Origin: SSF14 sp046331245
Lineage (GTDB): Bacteria; Actinomycetota; Acidimicrobiia; Acidimicrobiales; Microtrichaceae
Assembly (NCBI GenBank): GCA_046331245.1
Contig: JAXLRH010000005.1
Coordinates: forward strand, 1-64,000
Direction of reading: 5' to 3'
DNA: 64,000 bases
Positions 1 to 8,375 of the stretch are shown one piece after another (position 1 is the stretch's first letter; every line of letters starts with the position of its first letter). The notes under the pieces are model-generated. The model saw only the letters and a list, made by a program, of their open reading frames with translations, searched no databases and was not told the DNA's origin. The translations under genes and the position numbers were made by a program.

Positions 1-307
1 TGAGCTGCTCGGGGAAGAGGCGCAGGTTGAGCGTGTGGGTGACGCGGCCGGTGCACGGGGGAGCGAAGTAGAGCTCGAGGTGACGGGCGGTGTTCCAACC
101 GAAGGTCGCGACGCGACCGTCGGCGGAGATGCCGAGGTCGTCGAGCACCGTGCCGAGGCGGCGGGTGCGGTCGGCCCACTCGCCGTAGGTGGTGCGCTCC
201 CGCCCCGTCGGCGTGTTGGTGATGATCTCCTTGCGCGGGAACAGCCGCTCCGCACGATCGAACAGGTGCGTCATCGTGAGCGGGAACTCCATCATCGTGC
301 CGCGCAT
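1..307 (-). CDS. Fatty-acyl-CoA synthetase (AMP-forming), N-terminal part
   Basis: The gene runs off the left edge; about 102 N-terminal residues are visible. The start is the ATG at 307-305, with a GGAGG ribosome site a few bases upstream. The protein begins MRGTMMEFPLTMTHLFDRAE and continues with LFPRKEII and TTYGEWADR, the opening typical of medium/long-chain fatty-acyl-CoA ligases of the ANL superfamily, which activate fatty acids to acyl-AMP and then acyl-CoA for beta-oxidation or lipid synthesis. The AMP-binding P-loop and the C-terminal lid domain lie outside the window, so substrate and completeness cannot be judged. The family call rests on N-terminal similarity only. Confidence 0.8.
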   Translation of the reverse strand, partial: MRGTMMEFPLTMTHLFDRAERLFPRKEIITNTPTGRERTTYGEWADRTRRLGTVLDDLGISADGRVATFGWNTARHLELYFAPPCTGRVTHTLNLRLFPEQL

Positions 308-396
308 GGGAACCTCCAGTGAGCGCCGGGCCCCCGTGGCCGGCTGGCGCGAAACTACGCGACATCAGCGGACCGGTGCGGGCGATCATGGGGCCC

Positions 397-1098
397 ATGC
401 CCGACGCTGCGCCCGAAGCACGACCGCCCGATCATCGCCCCACCGCCCCCGGCGCGGACTTCGTTCCGACGGAGCGCACGACCATCCGCTATGCCAAGCG
501 GGCGAGCTACGACCGCGACGAGGCCTACCGGATCCTCGACGACGCCTTCGTGGCGCACGTCGGGTTCGCGGTCGACGACCAGCCGTTCGTGATCCCGATG
601 GTGTACGGCCGCGACGGCGACCGCCTGCTGCTGCACGGCTCGGTGGCCACCCGCCTGATGCGGCGGCTCGACGCCGGGGCGAACGTGTGCGTCACCGTGA
701 CCCACCTCGACGGGCTCGTGCTCGCACGGTCGCACTTCCACCACTCGGTGAACTACCGGTCGGTGGTGGTGGTCGGCGTGGCCGAGCGGCTGCGCGACGA
801 GGATGCGATGCACGCCTTCGAGGTGATCGTCGACCACGTGGCGCCCGGACGGGCGGCCGAGACGCGGCCGGTGAACGACCTCGAGTACCGAAAGACGATG
901 GTGCTGGCCGTGCCGATCGAGGAGGCGTCGGTGAAGGTGCGCACCGGTCCACCGGTGGACGACGAGGAGGACCTGGCGCTCGACGTGTGGTCGGGCGTGC
1001 TGCCGCTGGCAGTGACGGCGGGGAGCCCGATCGCGGATCAGCACACGGCGGCGACGGTGCCGCTGCCGGGGTCGGTCACGCCGTGGCGGCGCCCGTGA
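397..1098 (+). CDS. Pyridoxamine 5'-phosphate oxidase-related flavin-binding protein
   Basis: A protein of 233 residues in the PNPOx-like split-barrel group (often labelled nitroimidazole-resistance or flavin-nucleotide-binding protein). Visible family features are the N-terminal RTTIRYAKRASYDRDEAY stretch, the core strand VGFAVDDQPFVIPMVYGRDG, then LLLHGSVATRLMRRL and HFHHSVNYRSVVVVG. Such proteins bind FMN, F420 or haem; the substrate is unknown. ATG 397 was chosen over the in-frame ATG 388 because GATCAT lies exactly 7 nt upstream of 397, matching the leaderless-promoter pattern seen in this window. The 3' end overlaps the end of the convergent flavodoxin gene by 23 bp. Confidence 0.85.
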   Translation: MPDAAPEARPPDHRPTAPGADFVPTERTTIRYAKRASYDRDEAYRILDDAFVAHVGFAVDDQPFVIPMVYGRDGDRLLLHGSVATRLMRRLDAGANVCVTVTHLDGLVLARSHFHHSVNYRSVVVVGVAERLRDEDAMHAFEVIVDHVAPGRAAETRPVNDLEYRKTMVLAVPIEEASVKVRTGPPVDDEEDLALDVWSGVLPLAVTAGSPIADQHTAATVPLPGSVTPWRRP

Positions 1099-1543
1099 CC
1101 TTTCGGGTGCCGGCGCCGTTGGCGTCGTAGGCGGCCAGCACGGCGTCGGCGAAGTCGGGAGCGTCGGTCTCGAGGTGGCGACGGTGGAGCTCGAGTGCTC
1201 CGAGCACGTTGGCGCCCTTCGACGCGAGCAGCTTGTTGAACCCGCGGAGCACCTGGCCGGGGCGCACGGCGTAGGTGACGAACGCGTAGGTGGGCTTGTC
1301 CCACATCGTGGGCAGGTGCTTGGCGATGTTGCCGGCGCCGCCGGGGCGGTGGCCGAGCAGGATCAGGCCGTCGGTCCAGGTGCCCACGATGGCCAGGTCG
1401 GCCTCGGACAGGGTGTGCAGGTCGACCCCGTCGGTGGGGAAGACGGCGACGTCGTGCCCCTTCGACACGAGCTCGCCACCGATCAGGCGTGCCGCCCGCT
1501 CCGTGTTGCCGGTACGACTCTCGAATACCACGACGATCTTCAC
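1076..1543 (-). CDS. Flavodoxin-family protein
   Basis: A 155-residue flavodoxin-like protein that should bind FMN and carry single electrons in the cytoplasm. The phosphate-binding loop is near the N-terminus: KIVVVFESRTGNTERAA, with the canonical S/T-x-T-G-N-T pattern. The central GTWTDGLILLGHRP and the later YAFVTYAVRPGQVLRG match the second and third flavin loops. The start is GTG 1543, because the family begins directly with the first beta strand; an ATG 12 codons upstream would add an unrelated leader. It is convergent with the PNPOx-like gene and divergent from the DUF1385 gene, about 77 bp away. Redox partners are not evident. Confidence 0.85.
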   Translation of the reverse strand: MKIVVVFESRTGNTERAARLIGGELVSKGHDVAVFPTDGVDLHTLSEADLAIVGTWTDGLILLGHRPGGAGNIAKHLPTMWDKPTYAFVTYAVRPGQVLRGFNKLLASKGANVLGALELHRRHLETDAPDFADAVLAAYDANGAGTRKVTGAATA

Positions 1544-1607
1544 GGCAGAATCCTGTCCGATCCGGCCCGTCGGCGCCACTACCGGTGGGGATCGGGGCCC
1601 CGCTCGG

Positions 1608-1613
1608 TACCCT
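1608..1613 (+). promoter_or_regulatory. Predicted -10 element of a leaderless promoter (DUF1385 gene)
   Basis: TACCCT ends exactly 7 nt before GTG 1621, so transcription would start at or next to the start codon. No Shine-Dalgarno sequence is visible before that GTG. Inference from sequence pattern. Confidence 0.45.
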
Positions 1614-1620
1614 GCACCGG

Positions 1621-2529
1621 GTGGGACACGAGCTCGTTGGCGGACAGGCGCTGGTCGAGGGGGTGATGATCCGCCAGGGCAACCGGTGGGCGGCCGCCGC
1701 CCGGTGCGCGGACGGCACGATCGCCACGACCCTCGAGACGTCGGTCCCGTCGCTCGCCCCGATCCGCTCGGTGCCCCTGCTGCGTGGTATCGGAGCGCTG
1801 GTCGACTCGGTTCGCATCGGCCTGGCGGCGATGGCGTGGTCCCGCGATCGGTCGGCGTCGGACCCGGCTCGGAACGGTGCCGCGACCACCGGTCTCGCTC
1901 GTGGCGGCGCCCGTGAGCGACTGGTCGTCGCCGGGGTCGTGGGCGCGGTGGTGGCGATCTTCCTGCTGGCGCCGCTGGGTGCGGCGGCGCTCCTCCGGCC
2001 GGTGGTGGGACCGGGGCTGGGTGCCGCGCTGGTGGAGGGCGTGGCCCGTCTCGTCCTGTTCGTCGGCTACCTGGCGATGCTCTCGCGCCTCCCGGGAGTG
2101 CGCCGCACCCTCGAGTACCACGGCGCCGAGCACATGGTGATCGCGGCGCACGAGCACGGCGAGCGTCGGTCGATCGACAGCGCCCGCGACTACAGCGTCC
2201 GCCATCCGCGGTGCGGCACCGACTTCTTCCTCTTGATCTTCGTGCTCTCGATCGTGGCGTTCGCCCTCGTGGGGCACCTGCCTGCCGCGTGGCTCGTCGT
2301 CAGCCGGGTCGCGCTGGCGCCGCTCGTGGTGGGCGTCGCGTACGAGGTGCTGCGGGCCGGTGGCACGTCGGGGCACGACCACCTGGCGCACGCGCTCTCG
2401 GCGCCGGGCCTCGCCCTGCAGCGGTTCACCACCCGGCAGCCGTCCGACGACCAGATCGCCGTCGCCCTGGCGGCGCTCGACGTGCTCGTGCCGGTGGCTA
2501 CAGCCAGCCGCGGCGACGGAAGTAGATGA
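1621..2529 (+). CDS. DUF1385 integral membrane protein
   Basis: A 302-residue member of the DUF1385 (B. subtilis YqhQ-like) family of unknown function. Signature motifs are present: GGQALVEGVMIR at the N-terminus, EYHGAEHMVIAAHE around residue 165 and HPRCGTDF around residue 195. About four membrane segments are visible: residues ~101-125, ~137-155, ~202-220 and ~226-245. The GTG start at 1621 places the family's N-terminal motif directly after the start and sits 7 nt behind a TACCCT hexamer, suggesting a leaderless mRNA. The 3' end overlaps the convergent corA-like gene by 32 bp. Confidence 0.85.
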   Translation: MGHELVGGQALVEGVMIRQGNRWAAAARCADGTIATTLETSVPSLAPIRSVPLLRGIGALVDSVRIGLAAMAWSRDRSASDPARNGAATTGLARGGARERLVVAGVVGAVVAIFLLAPLGAAALLRPVVGPGLGAALVEGVARLVLFVGYLAMLSRLPGVRRTLEYHGAEHMVIAAHEHGERRSIDSARDYSVRHPRCGTDFFLLIFVLSIVAFALVGHLPAAWLVVSRVALAPLVVGVAYEVLRAGGTSGHDHLAHALSAPGLALQRFTTRQPSDDQIAVALAALDVLVPVATASRGDGSR

Positions 2530-3433
2530 CCTGGCCGATGGTCGACACGAGGATCAGCGCCCAGCTGAACTCGTAGCCGAGATGCCAGCGGAGCTCGGGG
2601 ATGTCGACGAAGTTCTGCCCGTAGAGGCCCACGACGAACGTCGGCGGGAGGAGCAGCGACGACACGATGGTCAGCCGCTTCATGACCTCGTTCTGGTCGT
2701 TGGCGATCTTGGACTGGTGGTAGTCGCGCACGCCGGCGATGAGGTCGCGACTGAGGTCGAGGCCGTCGACGGCGCGGAGCAGCTTGTCGTACGCGTCGGC
2801 GAAGTGGAGCTCGATCTCGCGGGGGAACAGCTCGATCTGCGAGCCGTCCTGGGCGGTGCCCATGATGTCGAGCCGGCCGTCGAGCACGGAGCGGGCGGCG
2901 TCGCGGGTGGGGGCCAGCGTGCGGCGGATGTGGAGGATGTCGTGGCGGATGACCGACAGGCGTTCGCGCACGTCGGACGACCGCATGGTGTTCACGTCGT
3001 CCTCGAGCTGGTCGATGTCCTCGTTGATCGTGTCGATGAGGTCGAGGTAGTGCTCGGCGATCTCGTTGAAGAGGTGGAAGAGCGCGTGGCCCGGCGCGGA
3101 CTGCGTGCGGTCGCAGTGCTTCACCACGGCGTCGATGTCGAAGGGGGTGCCCTCGAGCGGGGTCTTGCGGATGACCACGAGCCGTTCGAGCGTCAGCACG
3201 ACGTTGAGCTCCTGGTAGTACACGGAGTGCCGCTCGCCATCAGGCGTCGGGACGACGAGGACGCCGAAGATGTACTCGCCGTGCGAATCGAGCCGCGGCC
3301 GGGGGTCGCGGTCGGGGCGGGGCCGGGCGAGGATGCGGTGGAGGGCGGCGTCGTGGAGCGTCGCGGGCAGGACCTGGAGGAGCGTCGCCTCGTCGGGGTC
3401 GAGCAGGTCGAGCACGGTCCCGTCGGTCATCAC
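2498..3433 (-). CDS. corA: CorA-family divalent cation transporter with a GQN signature
   Basis: A 311-residue protein with the CorA layout: a long soluble N-terminal alpha/beta and coiled-coil funnel (for example IAEHYLDLIDTINEDIDQLE near residues 128-147), two C-terminal membrane helices, and the usual end YFRRRGWL. CorA channels carry Mg2+ (also Co2+ or Ni2+) across the inner membrane as pentamers. The pore signature is YGQNF at about residues 271-275 instead of the classical YGMNF, so the methionine is replaced by glutamine; ion preference is therefore uncertain. The start ATG at 3433 is divergent from the aminotransferase gene. Cation transporter is a confident call; Mg2+ specificity is not. 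Confidence 0.88.
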   Translation of the reverse strand: MMTDGTVLDLLDPDEATLLQVLPATLHDAALHRILARPRPDRDPRPRLDSHGEYIFGVLVVPTPDGERHSVYYQELNVVLTLERLVVIRKTPLEGTPFDIDAVVKHCDRTQSAPGHALFHLFNEIAEHYLDLIDTINEDIDQLEDDVNTMRSSDVRERLSVIRHDILHIRRTLAPTRDAARSVLDGRLDIMGTAQDGSQIELFPREIELHFADAYDKLLRAVDGLDLSRDLIAGVRDYHQSKIANDQNEVMKRLTIVSSLLLPPTFVVGLYGQNFVDIPELRWHLGYEFSWALILVSTIGQVIYFRRRGWL

Positions 3434-3524
3434 CTCATCCTACGGAGCCCTCACGATCGTTCCGTGGTTCCCGTCGCCGACGATGGAATCAGATGGTCAG
3501 ATGTGCCCAGCACGATTGATTCGC

Positions 3525-3554
3525 TTGACAGTGAGCGATTCCACGACGAAATCT
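3525..3554 (+). promoter_or_regulatory. Predicted sigma70-type promoter of the aminotransferase gene
   Basis: A perfect -35 TTGACA (3525-3530), an 18-nt spacer and an AAATCT -10 (3549-3554) lie exactly 7 nt before ATG 3562, so the mRNA is probably leaderless. A 7-bp inverted pair, TGGAATC (3484-3490) and GATTCCA (3537-3543), flanks the -35 region and could be an operator. Inference from sequence only. Confidence 0.5.
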
Positions 3555-3561
3555 TGTGTCC

Positions 3562-4907
3562 ATGACCACGATCGACCGTGCCCGGCTCGCACACCTCCGG
3601 CAGGCAGAGGAGCAGCGGTTCGTGGACGACCACCCGCGCTCGGCCCAGCTCGCCGGCGACTCCTCGCGACTGCTCGGCGGCGTGCCGATGGCCTGGATGA
3701 CGCGGTGGCCCGGCGCGTTCCCGATCGTGTTCGAGTCGGCCTCGGGCGGGCGCTTCCGCGACGTCGACGGCCGTGACTACGTGGACTTCTGCCTGGGCGA
3801 CACCGGTGCGATGGCCGGGCACGCGCTGCCGGCCGTCGCCGAGGCGCTCTCGGCCCAGGCCCACCGCGGCATCACCACGATGCTGCCGAGCACCGACGCG
3901 TCGTGGGTGGCCGACGAGCTGGCCGCCCGTTTCGGGCTGCCGGTGTGGCAGATGGCCATGACCGCGACCGACGCCAACCGGTTCGTGCTGCGGTTCGCCC
4001 GGCACCTCACGGGGCGCCCGAAGGTGCTGGTGTTCGACTGGTGCTACCACGGCACGGTCGACGAGGCGTTCGCGACGCTCGACGACACGGGTGAGGTGGT
4101 GTCGCGTCCCGGCACGATCGGCGCCCCGGTGGCCCCGTCCTCCACCACGAAGGTGGTGCAGTTCAACGACGTCGCCGCGCTGGAGGCGGCGCTGGCCGAA
4201 GGCGACGTGGCGTGCGTGCTCGCCGAGCCGGCGCTGACGAACATCGGCATCGTGCTGCCCGACCCGGGGTTCCACGAGGCGTTGCGCGCCGCCTGCGACC
4301 GCACCGGCACGCTGCTGGTGATCGACGAGACGCACACGCTGTGCGCCGGCGCCGGCGGGGCGACGCGCGAGTGGGGCCTCCGGCCGGACTTCTTCGTGAT
4401 CGGCAAGGCCATCGGCGGTGGCATGCCCGTCGCCGCGTACGGCATGACGGCGGAGATCGCCGCCCGGCTCGCGCCGCAGCTGACCGGCTCCGAGATCGAC
4501 ACGTCGGGCGTCGGCGGCACGCTCACGGGCAATGCGCTGGCCCTCGCGGCGGTGCGGGCGACCCTGTCGACCACCCTGCGCGACGAGGAGTTCGCCGCGA
4601 CCATCCCGCTGGCCGAGGCGTGGACCGACGGCGTGCAGTCCGTGATCGACGAGCACGGGCTCGACTGGTGCGTCAACCGGCTCGGCTGCCGCGCCGAGTA
4701 CTGGTTCTGCCCGCCACCCTCCAACGGACGCGACGCCGCGGCAGCGGTCGATCCCGAGCTCGACGCCTACCTGCACCTGTTCGCGCTGAACCGCGGGTGC
4801 TCACGACGCCGTTCCACAACATGGCGTTGATCTCGCCGGCGCACGTCGCCGCCGACGTCGACCGCCACACGGAGGTGTTCGCGGCGGCCGTGGCCGGCCT
4901 GGTCTGA
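3562..4907 (+). CDS. Class III aminotransferase (GSA-aminomutase-like), interrupted by one frameshift
   Basis: A PLP enzyme of fold type I resembling glutamate-1-semialdehyde 2,1-aminomutases and related transaminases. It has LVIDETH (PLP-ring Asp ~255) and FFVIGKAIGGGMP (Schiff-base Lys ~282). The reading frame shifts near 4796-4798. The first frame ends at 4830 with a nonsense tail after HLFALNRG, while the +1 frame continues with the expected VLTTPFHNMALIS and stops at 4907. Restoring one G in the GGG run of CGCGGGTGC repairs the gene, so a sequencing or assembly deletion is the simplest cause; recent decay is the alternative. ATG 3562 is preceded by a strong leaderless promoter. The amino donor is unknown. 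Haem-pathway hemL is possible but not supported by neighbours. Confidence 0.8.
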
Positions 4908-4992
4908 GCCCGCCCCTCACGGCGAGCGCGGTGTGATCGGTGTCTCAGGTCCCGTGTTCGGCCCGGCGTGGGCGCCGTGGTACAACCGCAGC

Positions 4993-5859
4993 ATGGCGTT
5001 GACCGACGAGCCGACCGGCCTCCGAACCCCCGGTGCACCCGACCTCGGTGCACCCGACCTCGTGGGGCAGGTGGCGGTGGTGACCGGGGCCGGCAGCGCC
5101 GGCGGCATCGGGTTCGCCGTGGCTCGCGAGCTGGTGTCCCGGGGCGCGTCGGTGGTGGTCGGGTCCACCACGGAGCGCATCGGCGATCGCGTCGCGGAGC
5201 TCACCGACTCGCTGGTCGGCGACGCCGTTGCGGGCGGGTTCATCGGCGACCTCACCGACCCCGCCGTCGCGACGCGGCTCGCGTCCTCGGTGGCGGAGCG
5301 GTTCGGCCGCGTCGACATCCTCGTCAACAACGCGGGCATGACCGTGCTGGGCGCGCCACCCGAGGCGGCGGCCGTCGAGGACTTCACCGGCGCCATGTGG
5401 CGCACGTCGATCGACCGCAACCTCACCACCGCCTTCCACGCCTCGCGGGCGATCGTGCCGGCGATGCGTGCCGCCGGCTACGGCCGGATCGTCAACGTCG
5501 CATCGGTGAGCGGCGCGGTGATGGCGTTCGGCGGCGACGTCGGGTACCACGCCGCGAAGGCCGGCATGGTCGGCCTCACGCGGTCGATGGCGCTCGAGCT
5601 CGCGCCCTACGGGGTGATGGTCAACGCGGTCGCCCCGGGTTGGATCGGCACCGAGTCGTCGCCCGCCGACGAGCTCGCCGCCGGTGCGTGGACGCCCGTC
5701 GGTCGCGCCGGCCGGCCCGCGGAGGTCGCGGCGGTCGTCGGCCTTCTCGCGTCCCCTGCGGCGTCGTACCTGTGCGGCCAGGTGATCGTGGTCGACGGGG
5801 GCAACGGGCTGGGCGAGGACCGTGCGGCGTCGATGCCGCCCGCCGCCGCCGAAACGTGA
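4993..5859 (+). CDS. Short-chain dehydrogenase/reductase
   Basis: A 288-residue classical SDR. The Rossmann dinucleotide loop is VVTGAGSAGGIGFAVA, an enlarged glycine loop; NNAG follows at about residue 113, and the catalytic Ser and YHAAK (Tyr, Lys) lie at about residues 170-192. The end VIVVDGGNG is typical of SDRs related to 3-oxoacyl-ACP reductase. It should catalyse NAD(P)-dependent oxidation/reduction of an unidentified alcohol or ketone. ATG 4993 is taken because a conserved-looking N-terminus follows and TACAAC lies 6 nt upstream. An Lrp-type regulator follows after 13 bp, possibly co-transcribed. Confidence 0.85.
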   Translation: MALTDEPTGLRTPGAPDLGAPDLVGQVAVVTGAGSAGGIGFAVARELVSRGASVVVGSTTERIGDRVAELTDSLVGDAVAGGFIGDLTDPAVATRLASSVAERFGRVDILVNNAGMTVLGAPPEAAAVEDFTGAMWRTSIDRNLTTAFHASRAIVPAMRAAGYGRIVNVASVSGAVMAFGGDVGYHAAKAGMVGLTRSMALELAPYGVMVNAVAPGWIGTESSPADELAAGAWTPVGRAGRPAEVAAVVGLLASPAASYLCGQVIVVDGGNGLGEDRAASMPPAAAET

Positions 5860-5872
5860 CAGGCTCGCACCG

Positions 5873-6334
5873 GTGACGAAGCTCCCCATCGAACTCGACG
5901 ACATCGACAAGAAGATCGTCACGGAGCTGCAGCGCGACGGGCGCATCAGCTACGCCGACCTCGGACCCATCGTCGGGTTGTCGCCGGCGGCGGCCCGCCA
6001 GCGGGTGCAGCGCATCCTCGACTCCGGCATCGTGCAGGTGGTCGGCGTCACCGATCCCCAGGCCCTCGGCTTCCCGGTGATGGCGATGCTCGGCGTGCAG
6101 GTCGACGGGGACGCCGCCAAGATCGCCGACGAGCTCGCCGCCATCGAGGGCGTCATCTACATCGTGATGTCCGCCGGCAGCTTCGACCTGATGGTGGAGG
6201 TGATCTGCGAGGACACGATGAGCCTCATGGACCTCATCAACCGCAAGGTGAAGACGGTCGCCGGCGTCCGCCAGGTGGAGAGCTTCGTGTACTTCGGCAT
6301 CCACACCCACCGGTTCGGGTGGGGAGTCCGCTGA
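5873..6334 (+). CDS. Lrp/AsnC-family transcriptional regulator
   Basis: A 153-residue regulator with the standard two-domain Lrp layout. The N-terminal helix-turn-helix covers residues ~8-55 (DKKIVTELQRDGRISYADL, then LSPAAARQRVQRI). The C-terminal RAM ligand-sensing domain follows, with VMSAGSFDLMVEV and VESFVYFGI. Lrp proteins bind amino acids or related metabolites and form octamers on DNA. The GTG start at 5873 is favoured because CAGGCT lies 7 nt upstream and the family begins at this point. Its targets are not visible; the upstream SDR is the obvious candidate. Confidence 0.88.
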   Translation: MTKLPIELDDIDKKIVTELQRDGRISYADLGPIVGLSPAAARQRVQRILDSGIVQVVGVTDPQALGFPVMAMLGVQVDGDAAKIADELAAIEGVIYIVMSAGSFDLMVEVICEDTMSLMDLINRKVKTVAGVRQVESFVYFGIHTHRFGWGVR

Positions 6335-6367
6335 GCCGAGGGTGCCCCCGAACTAGCTTGGGTGCCC

Positions 6368-6838
6368 ATGAGCACGCGCCAGCCGAAGCCGTTCACGCCC
6401 GAGCAGGAGCGGCGGGGCGACCTGTTCATCAAGCTGATGTCGAAGGCGAACACCGGCCTCTACCGGCGCAGCGGCGGGCGCATCGGCGCCAAGTTCAAGG
6501 GCGGCGCCCCCGTGTGCCTGCTCACGACCATCGGCCGGAAGAGCGGTGAGCCGCGCACGATGCCGCTGCTCTACCTGCGCGACGGCTCCGACATCGTGAT
6601 CGTGGCGTCGAAGGGTGGCTTCTCGAGCCACCCGCAGTGGTACCTCAACCTGCTCGCGAACCCCGAGGTGACGATCGAGATCGGCCGGCAGAAGACGCCG
6701 ATGACCGCACGTGTCGCCGACGAGGCCACCAAGGCGGCGCTGTGGCCGAGGCTCGTGGCCATGTACGCCGACTACGAGCAGTACCAGCAGCGCACCGAGC
6801 GCGACATCCCCGTCGTCATCTGTTCGCCCACCGCATGA
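6368..6838 (+). CDS. Deazaflavin (F420)-dependent nitroreductase-family protein
   Basis: A 156-residue protein of the DDN/nitroreductase split-barrel family, which uses coenzyme F420H2 in actinobacteria. Family marks are LLTTIGRKSGEPRTMPLLYL, VASKGGFSSHPQWYLNLLAN and VTIEIGRQ. It probably reduces quinones or other unsaturated electrophiles; the natural substrate is unknown. ATG 6368 is preceded by TAGCTT at 8 nt distance. The stop overlaps the ATG of the AI-2E permease gene (ATGA), so the two are likely translated from one mRNA. Confidence 0.85.
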   Translation: MSTRQPKPFTPEQERRGDLFIKLMSKANTGLYRRSGGRIGAKFKGGAPVCLLTTIGRKSGEPRTMPLLYLRDGSDIVIVASKGGFSSHPQWYLNLLANPEVTIEIGRQKTPMTARVADEATKAALWPRLVAMYADYEQYQQRTERDIPVVICSPTA

Positions 6839-7905
6839 CCGAGCGCCCGGAGCGAGCGCCGTCCGGGCCGGTGCCCGCGTCGCTCGTCGTGGCGTCGGAG
6901 TGGGCGTGGCGCCTCATCGTGATCGTCGTCGCGGTCGGCGGCGTCGTGTACGCCGGCGCGGCGCTCAGCTTCATCCTCGGCCCCGTCGTGATCGCGCTGG
7001 TCATCTGCGCGCTGCTCGAACCGGTGCGGCGCCTGCTGCTGCGCGTCGGAGCCGGCACCGCATCGGCGTGGATGGTCGCGTTCCTGTTCGGGGTGGTGCT
7101 GGTCTCGTCCATCGCCACGCTCGCCGTGAGCGAGTTCTCCTCCAACTTCGACACGCTGTCTACGCAGGCCCAGGGCGGCGTCACCGAGTTCACCGACTGG
7201 TTGCACGACGGCCCGCTGCACATGGAGGCGGGCGGCCTCAACGACGCGATCGACAAGGCCCTGGCGTCGGTCAAGAAGGACCCGACGCAGGCCATCACCG
7301 GCACGGTGTCGGTGCTGTCGACCACCGGGGCCGTGCTCGCGGCCGGGGTGCTGACGTTGCTCACCACGCTGTTCTTCATGAAGGACCGGTCGATCATGTG
7401 GGCGTGGTTCACCCGGATGTTCCCGGCGAGCGTGCGGCCGCGGGTCGACTCCGCCGGGCACGCCGCGTGGGAGGTGCTGATCAGCTACACGAAGGTGACG
7501 CTCACCTCCGCCGTCGTCGACTCCACGGTCATCGGCATCGCGTCGGCGATCGCCGGCCTCCCGGTGGCGTTCGCGCTGGCCGTGGTCGTGTTCCTCTTCG
7601 CGTTCATCCCGACGGTGGGCGCGATCTTCAGCGGGCTCGTCGTCGTGCTCGTCGCCCTCGTGTCGCAGGGGCCGACCACCGCGCTGGTCCTGGCGGGCAT
7701 CGTGCTCGTGGTACAGCAGCTCGACGCCAACGTGATGTACCCGATCCTCGCCAACCGGCGCCTCTCGCTGCACCCGCTCGCGAGCCTGCTGCTCGTGGCG
7801 GGTGGGGGCGTGCTCGCCGGGCTGTTCGGCGCCTTCGTCGCGGTGCCCCTGGCCGCCGTGGTGCTCGCGGTCATCGGCGACGTGCGCCGCACCGCCACCT
7901 CCTGA
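6835..7905 (+). CDS. AI-2E family transporter (PerM-like permease)
   Basis: A 356-residue polytopic membrane protein of the AI-2E/PerM family. Hydrophobic segments are visible at residues ~25-65 (two helices), ~75-100, ~165-185 and then a dense C-terminal block ~215-350. Family-typical motifs are FFMKDR near residue 180 and the conserved C-terminal VQQLDANVMYPILANRRLSLHP, given here as separated pieces of one region (VQQLDANVMYPI and RRLSLHP). Members have been linked to autoinducer-2 export or Na+/H+ antiport, but most are uncharacterised. The start overlaps the upstream stop by 4 bp (ATGA), indicating translational coupling to the F420-type reductase. Confidence 0.85.
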   Translation: MTERPERAPSGPVPASLVVASEWAWRLIVIVVAVGGVVYAGAALSFILGPVVIALVICALLEPVRRLLLRVGAGTASAWMVAFLFGVVLVSSIATLAVSEFSSNFDTLSTQAQGGVTEFTDWLHDGPLHMEAGGLNDAIDKALASVKKDPTQAITGTVSVLSTTGAVLAAGVLTLLTTLFFMKDRSIMWAWFTRMFPASVRPRVDSAGHAAWEVLISYTKVTLTSAVVDSTVIGIASAIAGLPVAFALAVVVFLFAFIPTVGAIFSGLVVVLVALVSQGPTTALVLAGIVLVVQQLDANVMYPILANRRLSLHPLASLLLVAGGGVLAGLFGAFVAVPLAAVVLAVIGDVRRTATS

Positions 7906-7958
7906 CGCCGTCTGCGGGGGAGGGGCGTCGACCTCGGTGGGTGTGCAACGATGCACGC

Positions 7959-8327
7959 ATGGACGATCTCCTCATTGCCCGTCTCGTCGCCGCCGGCCGT
8001 GTGCTGTTCGGCATCGCCTGTCTCGCCGTGCCGCGCCAGATCCTCCGGCAGTGGGGCAAGGACGCCCCGCCGGCGATGCTGTGGTGGATCCGTGCGTTCG
8101 GCGTGCGTGACGCGGTGCTCGGCGCCGGGGCGCTCGTGACGCTCAACGGCGACGAGCCCGACACCTCGTGGGTCATGGCGGGCGCGATCGCCGACACCGG
8201 CGACGCCATCGTGGCCGCGGTGTTCCGCGAGGAGCTCGGCCCGGCGTTCACCATCCCGACGTTCGCCGTGGCCGGCCCGGCCGCCGCGCTCGGGTGGAAG
8301 GCCGCGATCGGGCTCCGCAAGGGCTGA
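7959..8327 (+). CDS. Small membrane protein, unrecognised family
   Basis: A 122-residue protein with about three to four hydrophobic stretches (residues ~10-25, ~48-62, ~70-88, ~99-113) and a conserved-looking RQILRQWGKDAPPAMLWWIR loop. I do not recognise a catalytic motif; the pattern resembles short four-helix DUF4267-type membrane proteins. ATG 7959 is preceded by AACGAT 6 nt upstream, matching the leaderless pattern. It lies between the AI-2E permease and an acyltransferase, all in the same direction, but nothing links their functions. Confidence 0.65.
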   Translation: MDDLLIARLVAAGRVLFGIACLAVPRQILRQWGKDAPPAMLWWIRAFGVRDAVLGAGALVTLNGDEPDTSWVMAGAIADTGDAIVAAVFREELGPAFTIPTFAVAGPAAALGWKAAIGLRKG

Positions 8328-8375
8328 GCGGCTCCGACCGAGCCCCTGACAGCTCGCGCTGTTATGGTCTCGACC

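Noticed and set aside
35..322. Plus-strand frame near the left edge
   Set aside because: It is antisense to the acyl-CoA synthetase N-terminus, which has clear family motifs and a GGAGG site.
4790..4830. Programmed ribosomal frameshifting in the aminotransferase
   Set aside because: No slippery heptamer or downstream structure is evident, and this enzyme family is not known to use recoding; a lost G is simpler.
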